NCBI GenBank assembly: GCA_000421065.1
Contig: ATWD01000001.1
Location: 3,340,001-3,404,000 of the forward strand
Source of the DNA: Acidobacteriaceae bacterium TAA 166
GTDB taxonomy: Bacteria; Acidobacteriota; Terriglobia; Terriglobales; Acidobacteriaceae
Direction of reading: 5' to 3'
Length of the DNA: 64,000 nucleotides
A program made the position numbers and the translations under genes. The notes beneath the pieces were generated by a model. It saw only the letters and a list, made by a program, of their open reading frames with translations. It searched no databases and was not told where the DNA came from. Position 1 is the first letter of the stretch, and every line of letters begins with the position of its first letter. Positions 23,975 to 32,621 of the stretch are shown piece by piece.

Positions 23975-25843
23975 CTACTCTGCCTTGCCTACGCTGTGGT
24001 CCTTGTAGGTCTTCTGGAAGAGATCGAAGGCCTGCTTCTTCTTTCCGTCCTCGGAGATCAGCCCTTTGCGGTTGAAGCCGTCCTGCAGCTTAGGGATGTT
24101 GCGGACGGGGGAGCGGAAGTCCATCAGGACCCAGGGGATGAGGCCGCGCACCTGCGGGATCTTGTTGATCATGACGAACTGGTGCTGGTAGACGTTGACC
24201 TGTTGCTCCTCGGTCCAGCGCTCGTCGGGGCCGCCGTGGACGCCTTGTTTGGCCTCGGCTCCGAACTCGGAGATGAGGACGGGTTTATCGGGGAAGGTCC
24301 ACTTTACCTTGTCGGCGTCCTCCGGCTTGCCCTCGTACCAGCCGATGTACTCGTTCTGGCCGATGACGTCGAGGGCGCTGGCGAAGGGATCGTCGTTGAT
24401 CATCTCGATGCCCGCCGCGGTGGTCTTGGGGTGGGGCCCGATGATGGCAGAGGTGATGGGCCGGGTGGGGTCGAGACGGCGCGCTTCGTTGGCGAGATCG
24501 GTAAGGAACTTGGTGCGGGTGGGATTGTTGGGCGTCTCGTTCGAGACCGACCAGAGAATCACTGACGCTTTGTTGCGGTCGCGACGGATCATCTCGTTGA
24601 GCATGTAGGTGGCCTTGGCGTAGACCTCGGGCTTGTCGAAGGAGATGTGCTGCCAGAGCGGGATCTCGGACCACACCATAATGCCGTCGCGGTCGGCCAT
24701 GCGCTCCATGCGTTCGTCGTGAGGATAGTGGCAGAGGCGAACGAAGTTGGCGTTCATCTCCTTGAGGAAGCCGAAGATGTTCTTCGCGTCCTCGTCGCTC
24801 CAGGCGCGGCCGGTGCGGTAAGGAGCCTCGGCGTGCATGTTCGCTCCCTGAAGAAAGATGGGCTTGCCGTTGAGCAGGATGCGGGTTCCGTCGACGCGGA
24901 TATCGCGGAAGCCGATGTCGTCGGTGAGACGGTCCTGACCGGAGGCGAGCTCGACCTTGTAGAGCTTCGGCTGCTCGGGCGACCACAGGGTGAGGCTCTT
25001 AGACTTCACCTCGAAGGGAGCGCTGCCATTGGTTCCGGTCTTGACGGTGGTGTCGATGTCTGCCTCGGGGATGCGCAGCGTGACGGGAGTTCCGGCGGAG
25101 GCTCCGACGACATGGACGTAACCGGTGAGGGTGCCGTCGGCCTCGGAGAAGGAGCTTCCGTGTTTGAGGTGGACGTCGTAGTCATCGATGAACGTCGTCG
25201 GCACGGTGACGAGCGAGACGTCGCGGGTGAGGCCGCCGTAGTTGAACCAGTCAATGCCGACCGAGGGGATGCCGTCGACGTCGCGGGTGGAGTCGACGGC
25301 GATGACGACGAAGTTGCTGCCGGGCTTAAGCGCGGTAGTCACCTCGCAGTCGAAGGGAGTGAAGCCGCCCTCGTGGTCGCAGATGCGTTTTTGATTCACC
25401 CACACATAGGAGCGATAGTTTGCCGCGCCGATGTGAAGGAAGGTGTGGGTGTTGGGCCTGGGCTGGAAGTCGAAGTCGCGCTGGTACCAGACGACACCTT
25501 CGTAACGGAAGAGCGTGGGGTCCTGGGTGTTCCAGTCGCCGGGAACCTTGAGGGTGGGCGCGGTGGCGAAGTCGTACTCGTCGTTGTGCGGGCTGCTCGA
25601 GATGTTGGGGTGGGTGTTCATGCCGTAGCTGTTGTCACGCACCTTGCCGTGGGCATCGTAAAGAGCGCGCGCCGGAGGCTGGTCTACGAGATAGTGCCAG
25701 TCGCCGTCGAGCGAGGTGACGGTGCGGTGATCGACTCCGACCAGCAGAGTTTTGAGGGGTTGTTGCGCGTTCACAGCGGCTGCGGTCGCACCGAAGGCGA
25801 GCGAGGCGAAGGCGATGGGGATGAGACGGCTAGGTCGGATCAT
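23975..25843 (-). CDS. secreted GH2 glycoside hydrolase (beta-glucuronidase/beta-galactosidase type)
   Basis: A 622-residue exported enzyme (signal peptide LIPIAFASLAFGATAAAVNA). A sugar-binding domain (YEGVVWYQRDFDF, HIGAANYRSYVWVNQKRICD) and an Ig-like domain precede the TIM barrel. GANMHAEAPYRTGRAWSDED is the GH2 signature region. ILWSVSNETPN supplies the acid/base Glu and PVLISEFGAEAKQG the nucleophile Glu. The latter resembles beta-glucuronidases more than LacZ. Length fits beta-glucuronidase-type members. It is convergent with the TonB receptor and probably trims glycosides in the periplasm. The sugar specificity is inferred only. Confidence 0.88.
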   Translation of the reverse strand: MIRPSRLIPIAFASLAFGATAAAVNAQQPLKTLLVGVDHRTVTSLDGDWHYLVDQPPARALYDAHGKVRDNSYGMNTHPNISSSPHNDEYDFATAPTLKVPGDWNTQDPTLFRYEGVVWYQRDFDFQPRPNTHTFLHIGAANYRSYVWVNQKRICDHEGGFTPFDCEVTTALKPGSNFVVIAVDSTRDVDGIPSVGIDWFNYGGLTRDVSLVTVPTTFIDDYDVHLKHGSSFSEADGTLTGYVHVVGASAGTPVTLRIPEADIDTTVKTGTNGSAPFEVKSKSLTLWSPEQPKLYKVELASGQDRLTDDIGFRDIRVDGTRILLNGKPIFLQGANMHAEAPYRTGRAWSDEDAKNIFGFLKEMNANFVRLCHYPHDERMERMADRDGIMVWSEIPLWQHISFDKPEVYAKATYMLNEMIRRDRNKASVILWSVSNETPNNPTRTKFLTDLANEARRLDPTRPITSAIIGPHPKTTAAGIEMINDDPFASALDVIGQNEYIGWYEGKPEDADKVKWTFPDKPVLISEFGAEAKQGVHGGPDERWTEEQQVNVYQHQFVMINKIPQVRGLIPWVLMDFRSPVRNIPKLQDGFNRKGLISEDGKKKQAFDLFQKTYKDHSVGKAE

Positions 25844-26048
25844 GATCCACCTGACTCTTTCTTTAATAAGATGTGAAACGAAGCAACCGCGCAGGAAAGA
25901 ACGACAGGGCGAAAAAGCTTTCGGTAAAACGATTCAGGTCCTCTCCGCTTCGGCGGCCATCGTACCAGAAGGCACGTGCATCAGGTCATTTGTCGCTGAT
26001 TACCAACGCCCGCTTTATCTCATTGGGCAAATCTGCCACACTAGAGGT

Positions 26049-27245
26049 ATGAGCACAGCGACGGCTACCAAGGTATTTGCGGACCGCATCGGCCGCATTG
26101 AGGTCTCTGCCACCATGGCGATCACCGCTGCGGCCCTGAAGCTGAAGTCCGAGGGAGTGAACCTCGCAGACTTCGGAGCAGGCGAGCCGCACTTTTCGAC
26201 CCCGCGTCATATTAAAGACGCCGCGATCGATGCGATTGAGAAGAACTTCACCCGTTACACCAACGTCGCTGGAATCCCCGAGATCCGCAAGGCCATCGTC
26301 GAGCGCCACACGGCCGACTTCGACTCCGCCTACACGCCTGAGGAGTGCGTTTTCACCACCGGAGGCAAGCTGGCGCTGTTCAACGCGGTGCAGGTTCTGG
26401 TCGACCACGGCGACGAGGTCATCCTGCCGGTTCCCTACTGGGTCTCCTTCAAGGACATCATTCAGTATGCGGGCGGCGTGGTGGTTCCGGTCGAGACCAG
26501 CGAGGCCGAGAACTTCCGCGTCACGGCCAAGATGATCGAAGCCGCGATCACGCCCAAGACCAAGGCGATCATCCTGAATACACCTTCGAATCCTTCGGGA
26601 GCGGTGGTGTCGCCAGAGGATCTGGAGGCGATCGTCCGCTTGGCGCACAGCCGCGAGATCTTCGTTCTGCTGGATGAGTGCTACGTCTATCTGAACTTCA
26701 CCGGCAATATCGTTTCTGGCGGAAGTTTCAAGGACTGCAAGGAGCATGTTGTCGTGCTGGGCTCCCTGTCGAAGACCTACGCGATGACGGGATGGCGCGC
26801 GGGGTTTGCCCTGGGGCCGAAGCCGATCATCGCCGCGATGAGCAAGCTGCAGTCGCAGTCGACCTCGAACACGGCCAGCATGGTGCAGCGCGCCTCGATC
26901 GCCGCCGTGAGCGGACCGCAGGAGTGCGTGGCAGAGATGCGCGTCGACTACATCAAGCTTCGCGATCAAGTGCTCGAAGGCTTCAAGACGATTCCCGGGC
27001 TGACGTGCGCGGTGCCCGAGGGCGCGTTCTATGTGTACCCGAACATCAAGAGCTTTATCGGCAAAGGCGGCATCACCTCGGCGACCGATCTTGCGGCCAA
27101 GCTGTTGAGCGAGGCGCATGTGGTGGTGGTTCCCGGCGAGGCCTTCGGCACTGCCGAGCATATCCGCCTGTCGTACGCGGTCTCGCACGACGTCGTGGAT
27201 GAGGGCGTCAAACGGATGCGGGAGTACTTTGCTTCACTCGGCTAA
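26049..27245 (+). CDS. pyridoxal-phosphate aminotransferase (aspartate aminotransferase family)
   Basis: A 398-residue class I aminotransferase with an AGAGG ribosome-binding site (26043-26047) just before ATG 26049. LNTPSNPSGAV holds the Asn/Pro pyridine contact, LLDECYVYLNF the Asp that pairs with the PLP nitrogen, and SLSKTYAMTGWRAGFALGP the PLP-binding Lys. The C-terminal HIRLSYAVS has the carboxylate-binding Arg. It resembles the bacterial AspC-type subgroup Ib (aspartate/prephenate or aspartate/2-oxoglutarate). The exact amino acid cannot be decided from sequence. A terminator hairpin follows. Confidence 0.9.
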   Translation: MSTATATKVFADRIGRIEVSATMAITAAALKLKSEGVNLADFGAGEPHFSTPRHIKDAAIDAIEKNFTRYTNVAGIPEIRKAIVERHTADFDSAYTPEECVFTTGGKLALFNAVQVLVDHGDEVILPVPYWVSFKDIIQYAGGVVVPVETSEAENFRVTAKMIEAAITPKTKAIILNTPSNPSGAVVSPEDLEAIVRLAHSREIFVLLDECYVYLNFTGNIVSGGSFKDCKEHVVVLGSLSKTYAMTGWRAGFALGPKPIIAAMSKLQSQSTSNTASMVQRASIAAVSGPQECVAEMRVDYIKLRDQVLEGFKTIPGLTCAVPEGAFYVYPNIKSFIGKGGITSATDLAAKLLSEAHVVVVPGEAFGTAEHIRLSYAVSHDVVDEGVKRMREYFASLG

Positions 27246-27263
27246 AAGATGACACTTCGAGAG

Positions 27264-27296
27264 GGCCGCACAAGCGATAAGCGAGTGCGGTCTTTT
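27264..27296 (+). terminator. rho-independent terminator after the aminotransferase gene
   Basis: GGCCGCAC (27264-27271) pairs with GTGCGGTC (27285-27292) over 8 bp with one G-U pair and a 13-base loop, followed by TTTTC. It ends two bases before the first possible manC start at 27298. This suggests either that manC has its own start signals further in (ATG 27313) or that the hairpin works as an attenuator. Confidence 0.6.
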
Positions 27297-27297
27297 C

Positions 27298-28473
27298 ATG
27301 GGATGGAACGCCATGAATAGTGCTGGAGCTCAGACCGGGGAGGCGCAACAGCTTCGTTTTGCGCCGGTGATTCTTGCAGGTGGCAGCGGAACGCGATTCT
27401 GGCCTCGCAGCCGGAGGGCGAGGGCCAAGCAGGTTCTGGTACTCGATGGCGAGCGTACGATGATCCAGCAGACGCTGGACCGTCTGCTTCCGGTGGCCTC
27501 CGCGGACGATGTCTGGGTGATCACCAACGACCTGCTGAAGGACGAGATTGCCCTTCAGCTTCCGGATGTTCCCGCCGCGCAGATTCTGAGTGAGCCCGCC
27601 GCCCGCAATACCGCCCCGGCGTGCGCTCTGGCGGCATTTCTGCTGGAGAAGACCTCGCCCGAGACCGTCATCGGCATCTTCCCCTCCGACCACGTCATCC
27701 AGAGTAAAGAACGCTTCGTCGAGATCGTGAAGGCCGGCGTGAAGCTGGCTGCCAGCGGCAACAAGATCGTCGTTTTGGGGGTTCCCGCGACCAAGGCCGA
27801 GACCGGCTACGGCTACATCGAGCAGGGCGCTCCCGCGGAGTCGGTCGACGGCATCCCCATGCACAGGGTTAAGCGCTTTACCGAGAAGCCGCATCGCGCG
27901 CTGGCCGAGGCCTTTGTCGCCGCCGGAAACTATGCCTGGAACAGCGGCATGTTCCTGTGGAGCGTGAAGACGCTGGCCGACGCGATCCGCGAGCACTGCC
28001 CGCAGATCGCCGTGCACATGGAGAAGATCGGCGCGGCCTACGGCACCCCGGAGTTTGCGCAGGTCTTTGCGGAGGTCTATCCGCAGTGCGAAAACATCTC
28101 GATCGATTACGCTGTGCTCGAGCCCCGGTCGGCCAAGGGCGAAGACGCCTCCGAGATCTACTGCCTGCCCGGCGACTTCTGCTGGAATGACCTGGGCTGC
28201 TGGTCGGCGCTGCACGAGCATGTGGCCGACTGCGGTCCCGAGGATCTCGCCAAAAAGAATGTCTTCGACAAGACCGATCGGCCCTGCGTCGATATCGACG
28301 CGCAGGGGAACTACGTCTACGCTCCGGGCAAGGCGGTTGCGCTGGTGGGAGTCAGCGACCTGGTGGTGGTGGAGACGGAGGATGCTTTGCTGATTACGAC
28401 GCGCGAGCGTTCGCAGGATGTAGGCAAGGTGGTCGCGGAGTTGAAGCGTGCCGGTCACGAGAATCTGTTTTAG
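27298..28473 (+). CDS. manC: mannose-1-phosphate guanylyltransferase
   Basis: A 391-residue nucleotidyltransferase that makes GDP-mannose from mannose-1-phosphate and GTP for glycan or capsule synthesis. APVILAGGSGTRFWPRSR then KQVLVL is the pyrophosphorylase signature. FPSDHVIQ, VKRFTEKPH and NSGMFLWSV match the GMP family, and CWNDLGCWSALHEH is the late conserved segment. It is the short form without the C-terminal isomerase domain, so it is single-function. ATG 27298 or ATG 27313 may be the start. The phosphomannomutase gene follows 100 bp later. Confidence 0.93.
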   Translation: MGWNAMNSAGAQTGEAQQLRFAPVILAGGSGTRFWPRSRRARAKQVLVLDGERTMIQQTLDRLLPVASADDVWVITNDLLKDEIALQLPDVPAAQILSEPAARNTAPACALAAFLLEKTSPETVIGIFPSDHVIQSKERFVEIVKAGVKLAASGNKIVVLGVPATKAETGYGYIEQGAPAESVDGIPMHRVKRFTEKPHRALAEAFVAAGNYAWNSGMFLWSVKTLADAIREHCPQIAVHMEKIGAAYGTPEFAQVFAEVYPQCENISIDYAVLEPRSAKGEDASEIYCLPGDFCWNDLGCWSALHEHVADCGPEDLAKKNVFDKTDRPCVDIDAQGNYVYAPGKAVALVGVSDLVVVETEDALLITTRERSQDVGKVVAELKRAGHENLF

Positions 28474-28573
28474 CACTAAGGCGGTTTTCGTTCGATTGAC
28501 GTTAGGATTGCAGTTCTTCGATCACGTCTCGCACACAGGGGGCGCGGTTAGGTTGCCGAGAATGCGGGAGTCT

Positions 28574-30016
28574 ATGACTGAGACGAAGTCGGTTGTGAAG
28601 TTCGGGACGGATGGCTGGCGTGGCATCATCGCCGATGACTTTACCTTTGCCAATGTTCGTGTAGCTGCCGGTGCGATCGCGAACTATGTGCTCGAGCACG
28701 AGGATGCGAAGGCCGGCGTCTGCATCGCCTGGGACACACGCTTTGAATCGCGAGCCTTCGCCAGAGCCGTTGCCGAGGTCCTAGCTGCGGCGGGAGTTCC
28801 GGTCCAGCTCGCGAAGGAGATTACGCCGACGCCGGCTCTCTCCTTTGCGGTTCGCGAGCGCAAGGCCGCGGGCGGCGTCATGATCACCTCCAGCCACAAT
28901 CCCGCCGAATGGAACGGCCTTAAGTACAAGGCCACTTATGGCGGATCGGGCAAGCCCTCGATCATGGCGTCGATCGAGAGCTACCTGCTCAAGTCGGTCC
29001 CGCAGGCGTCATCCCCCGCATCCATAGAAGAGGTCGACTTTGCGCCCGAGTACATCGCCGCGCTCGAAAAGTTCGTCGACCTCGAGGCGATCAAGGCCAG
29101 CGGATCCCGCTTCCTGATCGATGTGATGTACGGTGCTGGCCGTGGCGTGGTGGCAGGCATTCTCTCTCGCGCCGGTGTGCCCTGCGTCGAGATTCGCAAC
29201 GAGATCAATCCCGCGTTTCCCGACATCAACCCCGAGCCGATCCTTCCTCATATCAAGGAGACGCAAAAGGCCGTCGTCGTCGAAAGGTGCGATGCCGGCC
29301 TGATCACCGACGGCGACGCCGACCGCATCGGAGCCGTCGATGAGCACGGCAACGTCGTCGATGCGCACCGTATCTTCTCGATCCTGCTATGGTGGCTGCT
29401 GGAGCGGAAGAAGTGGCCGGGTGAGGTGACGCGCGCCTTCAACACCACCAAGGTCATCGACCGCATCGCCGCGAAGTATGGCCGGCCGCTGAACGAGCAC
29501 GGCATCGGTTTCAAATATGTTGTCGACCTGATGCTCGAGAAAGAAGTTCTGATCGGCGGCGAGGAATCGGGCGGCGTCGGCATCAGCAAGCATCTTCCCG
29601 AGCGCGACGGTATGCTGAACTCGCTGCTGCTGGCCAACGTGATGGCCGACGAGAAGAAGACGCTGGGCGAGCTGGTCGCCGCGCTGCAGGCGGAGTTCGG
29701 CGTCCACGAGTATGGCCGCGTAGATATGCACATCGCCGAAGAGATCAAGCAATCCGCTATTGCGCGGGCGAAGGCCGGGGTCGAGGAGTTCGCCGGCATG
29801 AAGATGCTGCGCATGGAGACCCTGGATGGGATCAAGTTTTTCCTCGACAACCCGGAGTGCGCGGGGAAGCCGAACGCCGCCGAGACCTGGCTGCTGCTGC
29901 GCGCCTCAGGTACGGAGCCCCTGCTGCGCGTCTACTGCGAGAGCTGCTCGGTGGAATCGGTCGAAAAGGTTCTGTCTGCGGCGCAGGCGTTTGTGTTGAA
30001 GGGAGCTTCGGTTTGA
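28574..30016 (+). CDS. manB: phosphomannomutase/phosphoglucomutase
   Basis: A 480-residue alpha-D-phosphohexomutase. KFGTDGWRGIIADDFTFANV is the N-terminal motif. GVMITSSHNPAEWNG holds the phosphoserine (TSSHNP). DGDADRIGAVDEHGN is the metal loop, IGGEESGGVGI the sugar-binding loop and RASGTEPLLRVYCE the phosphate-binding loop. ATG 28574 (MTETKS) fits family length; ATG 28562 is four codons upstream. It feeds mannose-1-phosphate to ManC just upstream. The HAD phosphatase gene begins within a few bases of its stop. Which hexose it prefers is not clear from sequence. Confidence 0.92.
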   Translation: MTETKSVVKFGTDGWRGIIADDFTFANVRVAAGAIANYVLEHEDAKAGVCIAWDTRFESRAFARAVAEVLAAAGVPVQLAKEITPTPALSFAVRERKAAGGVMITSSHNPAEWNGLKYKATYGGSGKPSIMASIESYLLKSVPQASSPASIEEVDFAPEYIAALEKFVDLEAIKASGSRFLIDVMYGAGRGVVAGILSRAGVPCVEIRNEINPAFPDINPEPILPHIKETQKAVVVERCDAGLITDGDADRIGAVDEHGNVVDAHRIFSILLWWLLERKKWPGEVTRAFNTTKVIDRIAAKYGRPLNEHGIGFKYVVDLMLEKEVLIGGEESGGVGISKHLPERDGMLNSLLLANVMADEKKTLGELVAALQAEFGVHEYGRVDMHIAEEIKQSAIARAKAGVEEFAGMKMLRMETLDGIKFFLDNPECAGKPNAAETWLLLRASGTEPLLRVYCESCSVESVEKVLSAAQAFVLKGASV

Positions 30017-30024
30017 GCGAGTTG

Positions 30025-30681
30025 ATGAGAGTCAAGGCGAAGGGACTGCTCTTCGATATGGATGGCGTCCTGATCAGCTCCATCGGGTCGGTGGTTCGCT
30101 GCTGGAGGACCTGGGCCCGAAAGTACGATGTCCCTGACGCGGACAATTACATGGTTCCGCATGGCATGAGAGCGATTGAGATCGTTAAAAGTCTTCGCCC
30201 CGATATCGACCCCCTGGTGGGATTGCGGGAGATCGAGGATCTGGAGATCGCCGATACGGCAGATCTCAAGGTGCTGCCCGGAGCGAAAGAGCTGCTGGAA
30301 AAGCTTCCGCCGGGGCAGTGGGCGATTGTGACCTCGGCAACCCGCAGGCTGATGGTGGGGCGTCTGGAGGCGGCGGGCATGCTTGCCCCCAAGCGCATCA
30401 TCGCGGCCGATGACGTGGAGCGAGGCAAGCCCGATCCCGAGCCCTATCGCAAGGGAGCCGAGTTGTTGGGAGCGCAATCTCGAGATTGCATCGTGGTCGA
30501 GGATGCGCCCTCCGGCGTGGGCGCCGGCAAGGCCGCCGGGTCGCGGGTGCTGGGCGTGATCGGAACCCATACGCTCGAGGAACTGCATGCGGCCGACTGG
30601 GTGGTGCAGTCGCTCGAGGAGGTCTCGGTGGCGATTCTGGATGACAGCCTCGAGTTAAGTTTTCCCGCAGTGAAACGCTAG
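30025..30681 (+). CDS. HAD-family sugar-phosphate phosphatase
   Basis: A 218-residue HAD hydrolase, subfamily IA. LLFDMDGVLISS has the nucleophile Asp pair (DxD), WAIVTSATRRL the conserved Thr/Ser, and KPDPEPYRKGAELLG plus VVEDAPSGVGAGKAAG the Lys and acidic motifs. Family relatives dephosphorylate small sugar phosphates such as glycerol-3-phosphate or 2-deoxyglucose-6-phosphate. ATG 30025 is the best start; a TTG at 30013 would overlap the manB stop. It is translationally close to manB, so a house-cleaning or glycan-precursor role is plausible. Confidence 0.85.
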   Translation: MRVKAKGLLFDMDGVLISSIGSVVRCWRTWARKYDVPDADNYMVPHGMRAIEIVKSLRPDIDPLVGLREIEDLEIADTADLKVLPGAKELLEKLPPGQWAIVTSATRRLMVGRLEAAGMLAPKRIIAADDVERGKPDPEPYRKGAELLGAQSRDCIVVEDAPSGVGAGKAAGSRVLGVIGTHTLEELHAADWVVQSLEEVSVAILDDSLELSFPAVKR

Positions 30682-30715
30682 ACTCGCCGCGAAGCCGCAG
30701 CGTAATCTTGCGTAA

Positions 30716-31570
30716 CTATCTCCTGGTCTGATCGAGCAGGATCGATTCCACTCTATGCAGGTCTTCCTCTGTGTCGACCCCGATGGTGTCAAACGGAGTC
30801 GGGGCGACGTAGAGATTTACTCCATTCTCAAGGAAACGAAGCTGCTCGAGACGCTCGATGGATTCGAGTGCGCTTGCCGGAAGAGTGGGGAAGCGCATGA
30901 GCGCGGTCTTGCAATAAGCATAAAGACCAATGTGTTTCCAGTACTGCACGGGATGGCCATCGCGGTTGTAGGGGATGGTCGCTCTTGAAAAATAGAGCGC
31001 GCGGCCATCGGAGGCGGTGACGACCTTGACCGCGTTGGGATTGTGGATGTTCTCCGGGGTGCAGAGAACCTTGAGGGTCGAGACCTCGACGTGCGGCTGC
31101 GAAAATGGTTCGAGCAGCGCGGTCAGATGCTCGGGGCGCAAGAGAGGTTCATCCCCCTGGATGTTGACGTAGATCTCGGCGTCGATGCTTTGCGCGATGG
31201 CATGGACGCGGTCGGTGCCACTGGGCAGCGAGGGTGAGGTCATCTGGTAGGGCCAGCCGTTCTTGAGACAGAGGTCGGCGACCTCCTCTGAATCGGTGAC
31301 AACGAGGAGTTCGTCCAGCTGGGGGCAGGCGCGGGCCGCCTCCCACACCCAGGCGAGCATGGGGCGGCCGGCGATGGAACGCAGAATCTTGCGGGGAAGA
31401 CGCGTCGAGGCTAACCGGGCCGGAATGACTCCCAGGATTCTACGGCTGCGTTGACGGGCGCTCCCGGGCTTTTCCCCTTGCCGGGAATCAAGTATGATTG
31501 GATCTGGCTGTGCCGCGGCGATTCTCCCTTTTGAGTCGCGATAGTCTTCTTGCGGGCGTGGTCTTCTCAC
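30716..31570 (-). CDS. kdsB: 3-deoxy-manno-octulosonate cytidylyltransferase
   Basis: KdsB activates KDO as CMP-KDO for lipopolysaccharide, so the cell has an LPS-type outer membrane. ILGVIPARLASTRLPRKILR is the KdsB N-terminus, with YVNIQGDEPLL, ALYFSRATIPYNRDG, HIGLYAYCKTAL and LEQLRFLENG in order. About 44 residues precede the conserved start (MRRPRPQEDYRDSKGRIAAA and on) and no other start codon lies between, so the protein has an unusual N-terminal extension or the start is non-standard. The putative start at 31570 is three bases from the divergent tRNA gene. It is convergent with the HAD gene. Confidence 0.93.
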   Translation of the reverse strand: MRRPRPQEDYRDSKGRIAAAQPDPIILDSRQGEKPGSARQRSRRILGVIPARLASTRLPRKILRSIAGRPMLAWVWEAARACPQLDELLVVTDSEEVADLCLKNGWPYQMTSPSLPSGTDRVHAIAQSIDAEIYVNIQGDEPLLRPEHLTALLEPFSQPHVEVSTLKVLCTPENIHNPNAVKVVTASDGRALYFSRATIPYNRDGHPVQYWKHIGLYAYCKTALMRFPTLPASALESIERLEQLRFLENGVNLYVAPTPFDTIGVDTEEDLHRVESILLDQTRR

Positions 31571-31573
31571 ATT

Positions 31574-31650
31574 GGCGGTGTAGCTCAGATGGTTAGAGCG
31601 ACGGACTCATAACCCGTAGGTCGACAGTTCGATTCTGTCCACCGCCACCA
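31574..31650 (+). tRNA. tRNA-Met (anticodon CAT)
   Basis: 77 bases with encoded CCA. The acceptor arm GGCGGTG (31574-31580) pairs with CACCGCC (31640-31646). The D-loop region is TAGCTCAGATGGTTAGAGC, the anticodon loop ACTCATAAC has CAT, and the T-arm GACAGTTCGATTCTGTC is perfect. It lacks the initiator features, so it is an elongator Met tRNA. A CAT tRNA modified to read Ile (lysidine) cannot be fully excluded. It is divergent from kdsB. Confidence 0.95.
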
Positions 31651-31813
31651 AGAACTCCCCTGTTCAGACCAAGACGCTGCAACGATATATCTGCCTATCA
31701 GTGTAACTTACAGACGAAAGTCGGCTGCCCGCCTGTCGTTCGATCTCATCCTTATCAAAGATAAGACGCAGGGTGAGTTTTCGTACGCCGACGGTGTAAA
31801 GTAATCGCACACT

Positions 31814-32473
31814 ATGAGAATTGCAATGCATATCTGTCCGCCGAAGTTTCGGTTGGCCAGAAAGTTTGTTACAACATCTTCCCCACGGATCCTTGATATC
31901 GGATGTGGCAATCATTCGCCTGCTACCACAAAGAGCTGGTTTAAAGGTTGCTTTTACGCTGGCGCGGATATTGTTGAATACAACCTGAACGAAGCCGACA
32001 AGGCCGCTATGGACATCTTTTATCCTCTCGGCATGGACGGCTCCGGGTATAACTCGATTCCCGATGGCAGCTTTGATTTCATCGTTCTCAATCACGTGAT
32101 CGAACATATGAACGAGCCACTGACGACGCTGGCTACCATCTGCACCAAGCTGAAGCCGGGAGGGGTGATCTGGATTGCATTTCCTTCAGTAAAAAGCCTG
32201 TCTCTACCCTCAGCCGAGGGCTCGTTGCAGTTCTGTGACGACCCTACCCATGCCTGGGTGCCTGATGTGCGTGAGATTTCAAACTCACTTCTTGCTCAGA
32301 AGATCAAGGTTCTTCATGCGGGCCGCTCCAAGGATGGAATCAGGGCGGCGATCGGTGTTGTGATGCTGCCGATCGCTTACACAAGAAGGGCGCTGACGGG
32401 AAGAATGTCTTCCAAGGGACTCTGGTATCTTCTTGGTTTTGAAGACCATGTGTTCGGCCAGCGTACTTCCTGA
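31814..32473 (+). CDS. SAM-dependent methyltransferase (class I)
   Basis: A 219-residue protein. RILDIGCGNHSPATT is motif I for S-adenosylmethionine. SIPDGSFDFIVLNHVIEHMN is the typical motif around the acidic and post-I positions, and KLKPGGVIWIAFPS the post-motif. ATG 31814 or ATG 31826 may start it. The base composition is less GC-rich than the neighbours, a hint of transfer. Similar short methyltransferases act on glycans or lipids in surface polysaccharide loci, which fits the manC-manB-kdsB context, but the substrate is unknown. Confidence 0.83.
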   Translation: MRIAMHICPPKFRLARKFVTTSSPRILDIGCGNHSPATTKSWFKGCFYAGADIVEYNLNEADKAAMDIFYPLGMDGSGYNSIPDGSFDFIVLNHVIEHMNEPLTTLATICTKLKPGGVIWIAFPSVKSLSLPSAEGSLQFCDDPTHAWVPDVREISNSLLAQKIKVLHAGRSKDGIRAAIGVVMLPIAYTRRALTGRMSSKGLWYLLGFEDHVFGQRTS

Positions 32474-32621
32474 AAGGGCACCAGCACGATCTTCGCTGAT
32501 GTTTCCTTCCTCTCTGGCAAAGTTGAGGATGGCGATTTGAGGGCAGGAGTATCATTTCGCTAGTGTGGTTCGTCTAACGCCTGTCGGGTGACCCGTGGTC
32601 GCCCCGGAGAGTCTTTTTTCT

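Noticed and set aside
32091..32106. AATCACGTGATCGA as a second parS site
   Set aside because: Only the CACGTG core agrees; the flanking bases do not fit the consensus and it lies inside a gene.
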